Shown: positions 1 through 6,659, counted from the first letter of the stretch. The stretch is DNA of 6,742 bases from an uncultured Oscillochloris sp. (GCA_903877945.1 CAIRFY010000043.1:1-6742), one strand, 5' to 3'. Program-made: numbers and translations. Notes: generated from the sequence alone by a model not told the origin.

Positions 1-13
1 CAAGCTAGGATGA

Positions 14-60
14 GGCGAGGAGGCGAGGAGGCGATGCTATCGCATCCTCGCCTCCTCGCC
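14..60. repeat. 47-nt inverted repeat built from GAGGCGAG octamers
   Basis: Positions 14-35 pair with 39-60 in a 22-bp stem with a 3-nt loop (36-38) and a single mismatch (G30/A44). The left arm consists of three tandem octamers, GAGGCGAG, GAGGCGAG and GAGGCGAT (12-35). It lies 24 nt past the stop codon of the giant gene, so in its transcript it would form a very stable 3' hairpin that may end transcription or protect the mRNA. No U-tract follows on the minus strand (TCATCCTAGCTTG), so it is not a standard intrinsic terminator. It belongs to the same family as the palindrome at 6714-6742. Confidence 0.85.
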
Positions 61-65
61 AAACG

Positions 66-76
66 GTCAAGCTGAA
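66..76 (-). repeat. Inverted 11-bp flank motif, left copy
   Basis: On the minus strand this reads TTCAGCTTGAC, identical to 6684-6694 on the plus strand. At both sites the motif is followed, in its own orientation, by a GAGGCGAN octamer palindrome: 5 nt away here and 19 nt away at the right end. The giant gene is therefore framed by opposed copies of one composite unit. Confidence 0.6.
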
Positions 77-84
77 ACCTTGTC

Positions 85-3000
85 TTACCGCCCAATCAGT
101 GGCAGGAAGACATGTTCAGTGCGCCCCCATACGTCGAGCACTCCGTTCATATCTGCGGCCACAACCTCCAGGGCCGGGTCTGCGTCGAGATTGGCCAGGG
201 CCGGTGCCCCCTTCACCGAGTAGGTCACTGCCTGCGGCCAGCCAGCCACCAGCGTGCCGTCGCGATGCCAGGCGTAAACGTGGGCGTCGTCGCTGCCAGC
301 GAGGATCTCCGGGTACCCGTCACCGTCAATATCGCCGACCGCCGGTGCGCCAAAGATCTCCGCGTTGGTTGTCTGCGGCCAGCCCGCGAGGCGTGACCCG
401 TCGTGGTGCCAGATCCAGAGCTTGTGGTCGTCGCTGCCGACCAGGATCTCCAGATTACCATCGCCATCCACATCGGCGGTAAGCGGCGAGGAGCGCACTG
501 TCCAGCCGGTGGAGCGCCGCCAGATCTGGGTACCGTTGGCGTCGAGCAGGTAGACATAGCCGTCGCCGGAGCCGATCACCACTTCAAGCCCGGCGTGATT
601 GGTGTCAATGTCGGCGATAGCTGGGGTTGAGAGGATCATGTCGCCCGTTGCGAATGCCCAGCGGCTACTGCCGTCAGCGTTGAAGGCGTAGAGGGTGCCG
701 TTGGTTGATCCCACGATGATCTCAGGGCTGCCGTTGCCATCCAAGTCGGCGATGCGCGGCGAGCTGTTGAGAATCTGGCTGTCGTAGGTGTCATGTAGCT
801 CACCGATGCTGACCGGCCAGCCCGGTCGCGGCGTGCCATCGGCGTTGAAGGCATAGAGGCGTCCGTCGGCCAGGGGCACCACCACCTCCGGTTTCCCATC
901 GCCATCGAGGTCGCCCACGGCTGGGGTTGCCAGGATCCGATACGTTGTCCCGACCTCGACGCCGACGCTCACCGGCCAGCCAGTGAGGGCCGATCCGTCG
1001 GCGTGCCAGGCGTAGAGTTTGCCGTCAGCCGCGCCGACGATCACCTCCGGCTTCCCGTCACCATCCAGGTCGGCCACCGCCGCCGCTGCGCGAATCCCGC
1101 CCCCGACCGTCTGCGGCCAGCCGCTAAGCGGGTGCATGTCCGTATCGTAAACCTCGACCCGGTTCGCGAGCAGGTTGCCGATGATCACCTCGGGATTCCC
1201 GTCGCCGGTGATGTCGGCGGCAATGGGCGGGGCGAAGTAGCGCGACGCTGGCGCGGTTTCGCTTGCGTTGATCGTCACCAAGCTTGGCGCGGGGATCGCC
1301 CCACCCCAAAGCCAGGCGACGGTGGCATTGGCTAGGTCAGACCAGCCCGATGACTGGACGCCCCCGCTCTGGATGTACTGCACGTAGGCCGGGTAGCCGC
1401 GCCAGATGCCCGCGAACTCCTGGAGCCAGCGCCACCCCTCGGGGAAGACGTGGGCTAACGGCAGGTCGTAGCCGATCAGGGGCGCAGTGCTATCAAAGCG
1501 GCTGGTCACCGTCTGCGTATTGTCGAGATGGCCCGGCTGCACCAGATGGATGTCCTGGCCGGTCTCGACAACGTGTAGGTAGGGATCCCAGGGCAGCGGC
1601 CGCAGCCCATCCAGCGGGTTCGCTGACGGGTCGCTCAGCACGACCGTCAGCGTCGCCTGCTGCCCGGCGATCACGCCCTGCTGATTGGGGCGGGTGTTGG
1701 TCTGCTCCATCGTCGCTGTTGGCTGCGGCAGCGCCTCGCGGGTGCGACTGAAGATCGTGACCGTCGGGTCGCCGACGCGAAAGCCAGCGCGCTCGGCGCG
1801 CACCTGTGTGCCGAGCGGATTGGTCACGCTCAGCGTGTACCAGCCATCGCCAGTCAGCGGCAACTGGTGGCGGAACACGTGGTTGAGGAAACCCGCACCA
1901 CGGGCCAGGGACTCGTAGTGGATCTCCACCGCCGCGAGGTCGCCCGAGGCCAGCGCGCCGCGCTTGATGGTGATGCGCGCCAGAAAGTCGTTGTAGTCCC
2001 AGTCCGACCAGTTGTACTTTTTGAGATCCTCGAAGGCGACGATGCTGCGGTCGGTAGTCCAGACGAGCGGGCCGTAGACCGCCGCAATGGCTTGGTCGTC
2101 CGGGTCGTCGTCGGCCACCACGCGGGCGCTGTTGTTTGCGGGGATCGGCTGAGCGCGGATGTCGCGACCTGCGGCGGTGAAGGTCGCCGGATAGCTCGCG
2201 CCAGCCTCTGCGCTGTTGATGTGCGCCGTGAAGCTGATGTTCAGGGACGCGCCGCCCGGCAGTGTGGGCAAATCCCAGGGCGCACCCGTCAGGTCGGCCA
2301 GGGGCGCACCGTCAACGTGCGCAGAACCGGCCACGAAGTTGCTGTTTGACGGCAGGATTGCGGCGAGGGTCATGCTCTCGGCGCGCCCGCTGCCCACATT
2401 GGCGATGGTGACGAGGTAGTTCACGAGGTCGCCGACATGAACCTCGGCACGGTCGGCGGCGGCGGTGATGGTCAGCGCCGGATCCATAATGTTGTTCGCC
2501 ACGGGATTGCTCAGGCGTGCGGAAATGTTGGATGTGGTGTAGTTGGCCTGGTTCGGCACCGCCTCGCCGTCACGCGCCGGGCTGGCCGCAGGTAGCTGGG
2601 CGCTGACGGTCACGCTGCGTTGCTGGCCCGGCGGGATCGTGCCAAGCGGCACGCTCACGCTGCCCGCGTTGACTGTGCCCGCGCTCACGCCGGTGACGGT
2701 GAGACGAGCGCTGATCGGGTCGCTCAGGGTGACGTTGTAGAGCGTGGCGTTGATCGGCGTGGTCGGGACGGTGAGCGTGTAGCTGAGCGTGCCGCCGTGG
2801 GTGAATTCGCCATCGCTAAGTTTCACCTCTTTGCGCAGCGCCGATTCCGGGGTCGCCAGCGCAACGGTGGCCGTCGGGCCGCTGTAGGTGCGTTCGTCGG
2901 CGCGCCCGTCGTTATCAACATCGCCAGGTATTCCGGGCTGTGAGGTGTAGACCGGCACACTCGCTGCGCTACTCATCTTCAGGTCGGCGGCGATCCCGGC

Positions 3001-6000
3001 GTCGGCCCGCACGCTCAGCAGGACGACCCAGGCTGCGCCGTTCGGCAGCACATCGAGGCCGTAGTGTGCCGTCGTCGCCCCTGCCACACTCGTATCGCTG
3101 GTGATCGGGGCCGGGCCAGTCCAGCCCGTCGGCAGGCTGACCTGCGACGATTGGGTGGCGACGAAGCTCAGCCCGGCGGGGAGCAGTTGCTCCAGAGTAA
3201 GATCGTAGGCCGGGCTGTAGCCCTGGTTCTGCACCTGGAGCCGCATAGTCAGGCTCTCGCTCGCGCCGACGACGGCCTTGTTGGCGCTGGCGCTCAGCGC
3301 CAGGTAGGGCTGGTTAATCGTCACGGTCGCCTGGGCGCGCGGGCTGCGGCGCGTGGTTTTGCTGGTATCAAGGCCATCGAAGGCCGCGCCCGTCGTCTGG
3401 TAGCCAGCGGCACTGTCGTACCAGCCAACGTAGACACTGGCGCTGGCCGAGTTGCGCACGGCGTTATTGGTGTAGTACTGCGTGGTGGGACTGCCGGGCT
3501 TGTAGCCGGTGAACAGGGTGTCGAAGCGGATCGTGAACGTGGCAGCGGCTGTCCCCGCGCTGTTGTCAAGCGTATTGAGAAACCACCGTAGCTCACGCTG
3601 TCCATCGGAAAGCGGGTTCTGTAGGTGGTGCCCTGCCGTGCCGTCGAGAGTCGCGCCAGTAATTGAGGTGGTGCGCAGGTAGGCAAAGCCCTGGGGCAGA
3701 CTGTTGGCCTGGATGACGGGCCAGTAGGCCACCACGCCGGTCGGGACGCTGCCGGTGATCGTCCAGGCGACCGTATCACCCGGCTTCGCGCTGGTCGGGC
3801 TGGCGCTCAACGTCAGCGTGACCCCGCGCAGATAGACGGTCGTGCTATTGGTGTTCAGGTTGCCAGTGCTGGTTGTCGCCGCCCACTGGTGACCGAGGCT
3901 ATCGGCGCGGCTGTTGTAGGCCACGCTGGCGAGGTTGCTCATCTGGGCACCGGCGGCCAGACCAGCGGGCACGGTCGCGCTATAACTGAAGCTCTGGGTG
4001 GCCCCAGGTGCGAGGCTGGGCACCGTCGCCCAGGTAAGGGTGCCGCCCTGCCCGCTGGCCGGGTTGCCGCTGGTAGTCGTGTAGCTGCTTGGTGTCGGGG
4101 TGGCGCTCCCGCCGCTGGCGGAGATGAGCAGATCCTTCGGCACCGTGTCGCTGACCGCGAGGTTGTACGCCGTTGCGGCCCCGTTATTGGTCACGCTGAT
4201 TGTAAAGTTCACCTGGCTTCCGCCAACAAGGTTGGTGGCCGGGTTGGCACTCTTGGTCAGGGTCAGATCCGGCGCAACATAGGCGACATCTGTGCTGCCG
4301 CGTAGGCTGTAGACCGTCGCTCTGGTGCCCTGGCCGGTGAGCTTGCCGAAGTTGGCAACCAGCCAGCCCGGCTGCACGTCTGGAATATCGCCGAGCCGTG
4401 CGTCAATGGTTGCCTGCCAAGTGGCACCACGGGCCGCGTTGCAGAGTCGCCACTCCAGGTACTCCAGGCCGCCGAGTGCGCCGACAGTGGGCAGCGTCGG
4501 GGCGCTGGTACAATCACCGCTGTTGGCGAACGTCCCGGCGGTTGTGTGGCTCGCGCTGCCTGCCACATAATGCATGCCGCGTGGTAGAAAATCGCGGATG
4601 ATGATCGCCCGTGCATCCACATCGGTCGCGCTGGCATAGCTCAGCCGGAAGCGCAGCGTGTCACCCGTGAATCCCTTGGCGGTATTTGACCATGCGTTCA
4701 GGTCGGTGCGCCAGACCTCCTTGGTGAAGGTTGGCATACGGGTGGTCACGCTCGCGGCGGACTGATCGGGCGAGGACGCGCCAGCGCGACTCGGGGTGCT
4801 GAGATCGGTCCAGGTGCCATTGAGGATGACGCTGTTGGTGAGGCGGTCAGACGATACCACCGGCTGCCCGGTGTAGGGCGCGGCATCGTAGACCGGGTCT
4901 ACCTTGGCGGTGAAGCTGACCTGGGCAGTGGCCCCCGCCCCAGTCGTCGCCGGGTCAAGCGCCCAGATCAGGGTTGTGAGGCCCGCGCTAGGCGTGTTTG
5001 CTTGTACGTCATGCGGCGGCACCGATGCGCTGCCCTCGACATAGCTCATCCCGTCGGGAAGCACATCAGTGAGAACCACATTGGTTGCCGCATAATACTC
5101 CGCGATATACACACTCAGTTGGAAGTTCACCGAGGTGCCGATCCCAACCGTGTCCGGCTGGGCGCTCTTGTGGACGGTCATGTAGTCGGCGGTGATCGTG
5201 ACGGGCGCGTCATCCGCCGGGGTAGACTGGGTGCCGTCAGCGGTGGCGAGGCCAGCGTAGACCCCGCTGGCCTCGTAGGTCAGATTGATCAGCGTATCCT
5301 CAGGGATGGGTGCGCCGTGCATCGGGCCGGCGAACGGCCCCGCCGCCGCCGATATGTCGGCGGTCGTGCGATAGCTGTAGGGCACAGCCGCATCAAAGCT
5401 GATCACAATCGGCGCATCATACTGGGCTGGGGTCAGCGTGCCGATCCCCCAGCGCAGCGTGAGCGAGCCGTCGCTCTGGAGGGCGAGTGTCGGACTGGCG
5501 GCAGCGCTGGTCGGGTTAGGACTGATGCTGGGGGCACCAAGGTAGACCGCGCCCGGCGGCAGAGTCGCCGTCACCGTAACCATTGCGGTGTTGCCGACCC
5601 GATTGTTGCGCAGGGTCAGCCGATAGCGGTAGGGCCAGTCGGCCCCGGCCCGCACGCCCGGCGCACTGCTCATCTCACCGGCACCGCTGGCCTGGTGCCC
5701 TGAGGTGGACTGCTCGACCGCCGCCTCCAGATCAATCGCCTGGGGGCGAGCCGCGAGGCTATGCGTCGCACGAACCCATGCTCCGCTGTTGTCGGGCATC
5801 GTGTTGACCGCAGCGTTAGCGGTCGTGCTGAACGTCGCACCAATGCCCAGGCTCGCATCCAGACTGGCGCTGAGCGTCAGGGACAGAGACTCGCCCGCCT
5901 CCAGGTCGGCGATGTTGTCCCAGTTGACGAGCGTGCTACCATCGGCCTGGGCTGCGATCAGCGAGGGCGACGGGTCTGCGCTGACGACACGCAGCCCAGC

Positions 6001-6249
6001 CGGGATGCTGTCGCTCATCGAGAGATTGTAGCCTCTGCCGATCACCGGCGTGGAAGCCGTGTTGCGAACCTGGATTACGTAGGTCACGCCTCCGCCGAGC
6101 GTGGGCTCTGCGCTGACTGACTGACTGAGGGTGAGGACGGGCGCGGACGGAATAGCCGAGGACTGAGCGGCACGGGCGTGGCTGGTAGGCAGCAGGGCAA
6201 CAAGTGCGACGATTACCAGCATGAGACGAGTCAGGGAAGAGGGGTGCAT
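85..6249 (-). CDS. Giant secreted multidomain protein: DUF11 repeats, LruC-like domain, FG-GAP propeller
   Basis: This gene encodes an exported protein of about 2054 aa that probably acts outside the cell as a stalked surface or matrix protein; no catalytic motif is visible. Domain order (residues counted from the ATG): signal peptide 1-27/28; nine DUF11-type repeats about 39-1380; EF-hand-like loop 1110-1119; LruC/DUF4842-like domain about 1393-1638; FG-GAP/VCBS propeller about 1674-2043; tail ending FLPLIGR. The frame is open for over 6 kb and ends in TAA at 85-87. I chose the ATG at 6247-6249 because it gives a compact signal peptide (HPSSLTR, then LMLVIVALVALLP, then a HARA/A cleavage site) and has AAGG 5 nt upstream. 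An in-frame TTG at 6283-6285 would add 12 residues but has no ribosome binding site. Family knowledge: these modules occur in large bacterial surface proteins. Inferred: adhesion or a structural role. No LPXTG motif or C-terminal membrane helix is present. The exact function is unknown. Confidence 0.95.
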   Translation of the reverse strand: MHPSSLTRLMLVIVALVALLPTSHARAAQSSAIPSAPVLTLSQSVSAEPTLGGGVTYVIQVRNTASTPVIGRGYNLSMSDSIPAGLRVVSADPSPSLIAAQADGSTLVNWDNIADLEAGESLSLTLSASLDASLGIGATFSTTANAAVNTMPDNSGAWVRATHSLAARPQAIDLEAAVEQSTSGHQASGAGEMSSAPGVRAGADWPYRYRLTLRNNRVGNTAMVTVTATLPPGAVYLGAPSISPNPTSAAASPTLALQSDGSLTLRWGIGTLTPAQYDAPIVISFDAAVPYSYRTTADISAAAGPFAGPMHGAPIPEDTLINLTYEASGVYAGLATADGTQSTPADDAPVTITADYMTVHKSAQPDTVGIGTSVNFQLSVYIAEYYAATNVVLTDVLPDGMSYVEGSASVPPHDVQANTPSAGLTTLIWALDPATTGAGATAQVSFTAKVDPVYDAAPYTGQPVVSSDRLTNSVILNGTWTDLSTPSRAGASSPDQSAASVTTRMPTFTKEVWRTDLNAWSNTAKGFTGDTLRFRLSYASATDVDARAIIIRDFLPRGMHYVAGSASHTTAGTFANSGDCTSAPTLPTVGALGGLEYLEWRLCNAARGATWQATIDARLGDIPDVQPGWLVANFGKLTGQGTRATVYSLRGSTDVAYVAPDLTLTKSANPATNLVGGSQVNFTISVTNNGAATAYNLAVSDTVPKDLLISASGGSATPTPSSYTTTSGNPASGQGGTLTWATVPSLAPGATQSFSYSATVPAGLAAGAQMSNLASVAYNSRADSLGHQWAATTSTGNLNTNSTTVYLRGVTLTLSASPTSAKPGDTVAWTITGSVPTGVVAYWPVIQANSLPQGFAYLRTTSITGATLDGTAGHHLQNPLSDGQRELRWFLNTLDNSAGTAAATFTIRFDTLFTGYKPGSPTTQYYTNNAVRNSASASVYVGWYDSAAGYQTTGAAFDGLDTSKTTRRSPRAQATVTINQPYLALSASANKAVVGASESLTMRLQVQNQGYSPAYDLTLEQLLPAGLSFVATQSSQVSLPTGWTGPAPITSDTSVAGATTAHYGLDVLPNGAAWVVLLSVRADAGIAADLKMSSAASVPVYTSQPGIPGDVDNDGRADERTYSGPTATVALATPESALRKEVKLSDGEFTHGGTLSYTLTVPTTPINATLYNVTLSDPISARLTVTGVSAGTVNAGSVSVPLGTIPPGQQRSVTVSAQLPAASPARDGEAVPNQANYTTSNISARLSNPVANNIMDPALTITAAADRAEVHVGDLVNYLVTIANVGSGRAESMTLAAILPSNSNFVAGSAHVDGAPLADLTGAPWDLPTLPGGASLNISFTAHINSAEAGASYPATFTAAGRDIRAQPIPANNSARVVADDDPDDQAIAAVYGPLVWTTDRSIVAFEDLKKYNWSDWDYNDFLARITIKRGALASGDLAAVEIHYESLARGAGFLNHVFRHQLPLTGDGWYTLSVTNPLGTQVRAERAGFRVGDPTVTIFSRTREALPQPTATMEQTNTRPNQQGVIAGQQATLTVVLSDPSANPLDGLRPLPWDPYLHVVETGQDIHLVQPGHLDNTQTVTSRFDSTAPLIGYDLPLAHVFPEGWRWLQEFAGIWRGYPAYVQYIQSGGVQSSGWSDLANATVAWLWGGAIPAPSLVTINASETAPASRYFAPPIAADITGDGNPEVIIGNLLANRVEVYDTDMHPLSGWPQTVGGGIRAAAAVADLDGDGKPEVIVGAADGKLYAWHADGSALTGWPVSVGVEVGTTYRILATPAVGDLDGDGKPEVVVPLADGRLYAFNADGTPRPGWPVSIGELHDTYDSQILNSSPRIADLDGNGSPEIIVGSTNGTLYAFNADGSSRWAFATGDMILSTPAIADIDTNHAGLEVVIGSGDGYVYLLDANGTQIWRRSTGWTVRSSPLTADVDGDGNLEILVGSDDHKLWIWHHDGSRLAGWPQTTNAEIFGAPAVGDIDGDGYPEILAGSDDAHVYAWHRDGTLVAGWPQAVTYSVKGAPALANLDADPALEVVAADMNGVLDVWGRTEHVFLPLIGR
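88..120 (-). other. C-terminal tail with FLPLIGR motif
   Basis: After the propeller the protein ends TEHVFLPLIGR. The pattern aromatic-L-P-L-hydrophobic-x-R at the extreme C-terminus resembles endings I recall from many secreted Chloroflexota proteins. There is no membrane helix or LPXTG, so it is not a normal sortase signal. It may be a sorting, anchoring or processing tag, but that role is an inference. The recollection is the main taxonomic clue in the window. Confidence 0.45.
121..1230 (-). other. FG-GAP/VCBS beta-propeller, eight repeat units
   Basis: Residues about 1674-2043 contain eight units of about 46-55 aa, the last one shorter. Each has the pattern 'P.(V/I)(A/G)D(L/I)DGDG.PE(V/I)(I/V)(V)G', then a 'LYAW..DG' strand, then 'GWP' or a lone Trp. 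The calcium loop is well kept in units 1-4, 6 and 7 (TGDGNPE, DGDGKPE twice, DGNGSPE, DGDGNLE, DGDGYPE). It is broken in unit 5 (DTNHAGLE) and unit 8 (DADPALE). Unit 8 stops after LDVWGR and lacks the GWP strand. The N-terminal segment before unit 1 may close the ring, so a seven- or eight-bladed propeller is possible. Related propellers form ligand-binding heads, as in integrin alpha chains. No ligand can be named here. Confidence 0.88.
1336..2073 (-). other. LruC / DUF4842-like domain
   Basis: Residues about 1393-1638 carry, in order, several blocks I associate with LruC-type domains. FEDL (1406-1409) is followed by DWDYND (1416-1421), like the FEDL...DYDFND signature. RGAGFLNHVFRHQLP (1450-1464) is like the 'GAG..H.F...L' block. 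WDPYL (1554-1558) comes before QDIHL (1565-1569), like 'DP(F/Y)...(E/D)IHLP'. FPEGWRWLQE (1602-1611) is followed by an 'I..GYP' stretch. The four blocks in the right order make LruC more likely than plain DUF4114, which shares only the first signature. The acidic cluster could bind calcium. The molecular function of LruC domains is not established as far as I know. The domain links the DUF11 stalk to the propeller. Confidence 0.65.
2110..6135 (-). other. Nine tandem DUF11-type beta-sandwich repeats (stalk)
   Basis: Nine divergent repeats of roughly 120-180 aa begin near residues 39, 172, 357, 506, 661, 810, 981, 1135 and 1257. Each follows the DUF11/TIGR01451 pattern: a first strand such as LTLTKSANP or MTVHKSAQP, then 'G..V.F.I.V.N.G...A.N', then a '(V)(S/T)D.LP.G' turn (SDSIPAG, TDVLPDG, RDFLPRG, SDTVPKD), and an 'L.PG....' segment before the last strands. 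Repeats 3 and 5 are closest to the consensus; repeats 2, 6 and 8 are the most degenerate. In known proteins such repeats form extended rods, so a stalk role is inferred. Repeat 4 (about 506-658) holds the only two Cys of the mature protein, 580 and 603. Repeat boundaries are approximate and were set by eye. Confidence 0.85.
2893..2922 (-). other. EF-hand-like calcium-binding loop between DUF11 repeats 7 and 8
   Basis: Residues 1110-1119 read DVDNDGRADE, preceded by PGIPG. The D-x-D-x-D-G-x-x-D-E spacing matches the calcium loop seen in EF-hand, dockerin and thrombospondin type 3 modules. It is isolated, lies near the end of repeat 7, and is not part of the propeller. The likely role is to stiffen or lock an interdomain junction when calcium binds, which is inference. 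Confidence 0.6.
6169..6249 (-). other. Sec-type signal peptide
   Basis: Residues 1 to about 27 have the classic three-part layout: a short n-region with one Arg (MHPSSLTR), a hydrophobic core (LMLVIVALVALLP) and a polar c-region ending HARA followed by AQSS. Cleavage after ARA, or one residue later after RAA, fits signal peptidase I. There is no Cys after the cleavage site, so it is not a lipoprotein signal. There is no twin Arg, so export should be through Sec. Confidence 0.9.
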
Positions 6250-6254
6250 AGGAA

Positions 6255-6258
6255 CCTT
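6255..6258 (-). promoter_or_regulatory. Weak Shine-Dalgarno that favours the ATG start
   Basis: On the minus strand AAGG lies 5 nt before the ATG at 6249 (AAGGTTCCTATG). It is short, but it is the only purine-rich match near a candidate start. The alternative TTG at 6285 is preceded by CTGAACTGG, which has no such match. It supports the shorter protein. Confidence 0.45.
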
Positions 6259-6415
6259 GGTGATGGTGGTTATGACTGTACACAACCAGTTCAGCCAGGA
6301 AATCGCATCCCCTCGCGGTCAGCCGCCACGGAACGTGTCAAGCCCCCGTGAGACAGATTCGGGTCGAGTTTAGGGAACACTCGTGATTTCCGGCTCAGGT
6401 GCGAATGATGGGGGC

Positions 6416-6444
6416 AGTGTAGCACCAAGCCAGCATGTTTTCCA
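6416..6444 (-). promoter_or_regulatory. Candidate sigma70-type promoter for the giant gene
   Basis: On the minus strand TGGAAA (6439-6444) and TACACT (6416-6421) are 17 nt apart, and a TG one base before the -10 gives an extended -10 form (TGCTACACT). Each hexamer matches 4 of 6 consensus bases. Transcription would start near 6409, giving a leader of about 160 nt. Chloroflexota promoter rules are poorly known and hexamers like these arise by chance, so this is a weak call. Apart from this site and the Shine-Dalgarno, I see nothing definite in 6250-6523. Confidence 0.25.
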
Positions 6445-6523
6445 GTTCCGCGTGCCTGTTGCTGAGGCGCGAAACCTTGTCAGGTTTGGTAGTGTACGAA
6501 TCGGGCATCGTGGGGTTTGTTTA

Positions 6524-6540
6524 CTTAGGCATGTTTCAAA
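6524..6540 (+). repeat. 17-bp direct repeat, copy 1
   Basis: CTTAGGCATGTTTCAAA is repeated exactly at 6658-6674. It includes the outer arm of the nested palindrome plus a few bases on each side. The two copies flank the body of the element. Confidence 0.8.
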
Positions 6541-6659
6541 CTAGCTTGACAGTGTGCAGTGATTGTAGCGCCGCCTTCCAGGCGGTCAGGAGTACCACCG
6601 CAGGCGGGAAGCCCGCGCTACAACTGTCACGCTAGAATGGCTGCTTCTGAAACATGCCT
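6527..6659. repeat. 133-bp nested palindromic element (MITE/BIME-like)
   Basis: Three inverted-repeat pairs are nested. The outer pair is AGGCATGTTTCA at 6527-6538 against its exact complement at 6648-6659. The middle pair is CTAGCTTGACAGT at 6541-6553 against 6623-6635, with 12 of 13 matching. The inner pair is TTGTAGCGC at 6563-6571 against 6615-6623, exact. The element encodes nothing credible. Terminal inverted repeats plus a REP-like core suggest a small non-autonomous mobile element. No transposase is in the window. Confidence 0.75.
6563..6623. mobile_element. Pair of inverted REP-like hairpins with GTAG feet (BIME core)
   Basis: The left half reads GTAG (6565-6568), then a 6-bp hairpin CCGCCT/AGGCGG (6571-6576 with 6580-6585, loop TCC). 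The right half, read on the minus strand, has GTAG (6618-6621) and a 5-bp hairpin GCGGG/CCCGC (6604-6608 with 6612-6616). Both halves match TGTAGCGC followed by a G/C stem around CTTCC. Two REP sequences facing each other form a BIME. A GTAG tetranucleotide at the hairpin foot is the known recognition feature of REP-associated tyrosine transposases (RAYT/TnpA-REP). Mobilisation by such an enzyme elsewhere in the genome is inferred. Confidence 0.6.

Noticed and set aside
14..60. Standard Rho-independent terminator
   Set aside because: The stem is strong, but no U-tract follows on the gene's strand, and the same repeat family appears at a site upstream of the gene. It is kept as a repeat with possible termination activity.
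1..73. CAAGCT direct repeats at 1-6 and 68-73 as a target-site duplication around the left palindrome
   Set aside because: A 6-mer occurs by chance at this window size, and the left copy sits at the window edge so its extent cannot be seen.
121..1230. Recent tandem DNA duplication of propeller units
   Set aside because: Units 2 and 3 share the DLDGDGKPEV protein segment but differ at many synonymous positions, so they are not recent copies.
99..6120. Many open frames of 60-233 codons on both strands inside the giant gene
   Set aside because: They overlap the well-supported 2054-aa frame, are Arg/Ala/Pro-rich as expected from GC-rich shadow frames, and show no recognisable domains. The longest, 5002-5703 plus, is antisense to DUF11 repeats 2-3.
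6336..6341. Perfect TTGACA (-35 consensus) on the minus strand upstream of the gene
   Set aside because: At 17 and 18 nt spacing the -10 positions read CCGCGA and CGCGAG, nothing like TATAAT. It could only work with an activator or another sigma factor.
6435..6635. 66-codon plus-strand open frame in the upstream region
   Set aside because: Its second half (SAAFQAVRSTTAGGKPALQ) is just the translation of the REP/BIME repeat, a common source of false small genes. There is no convincing ribosome binding site or domain.
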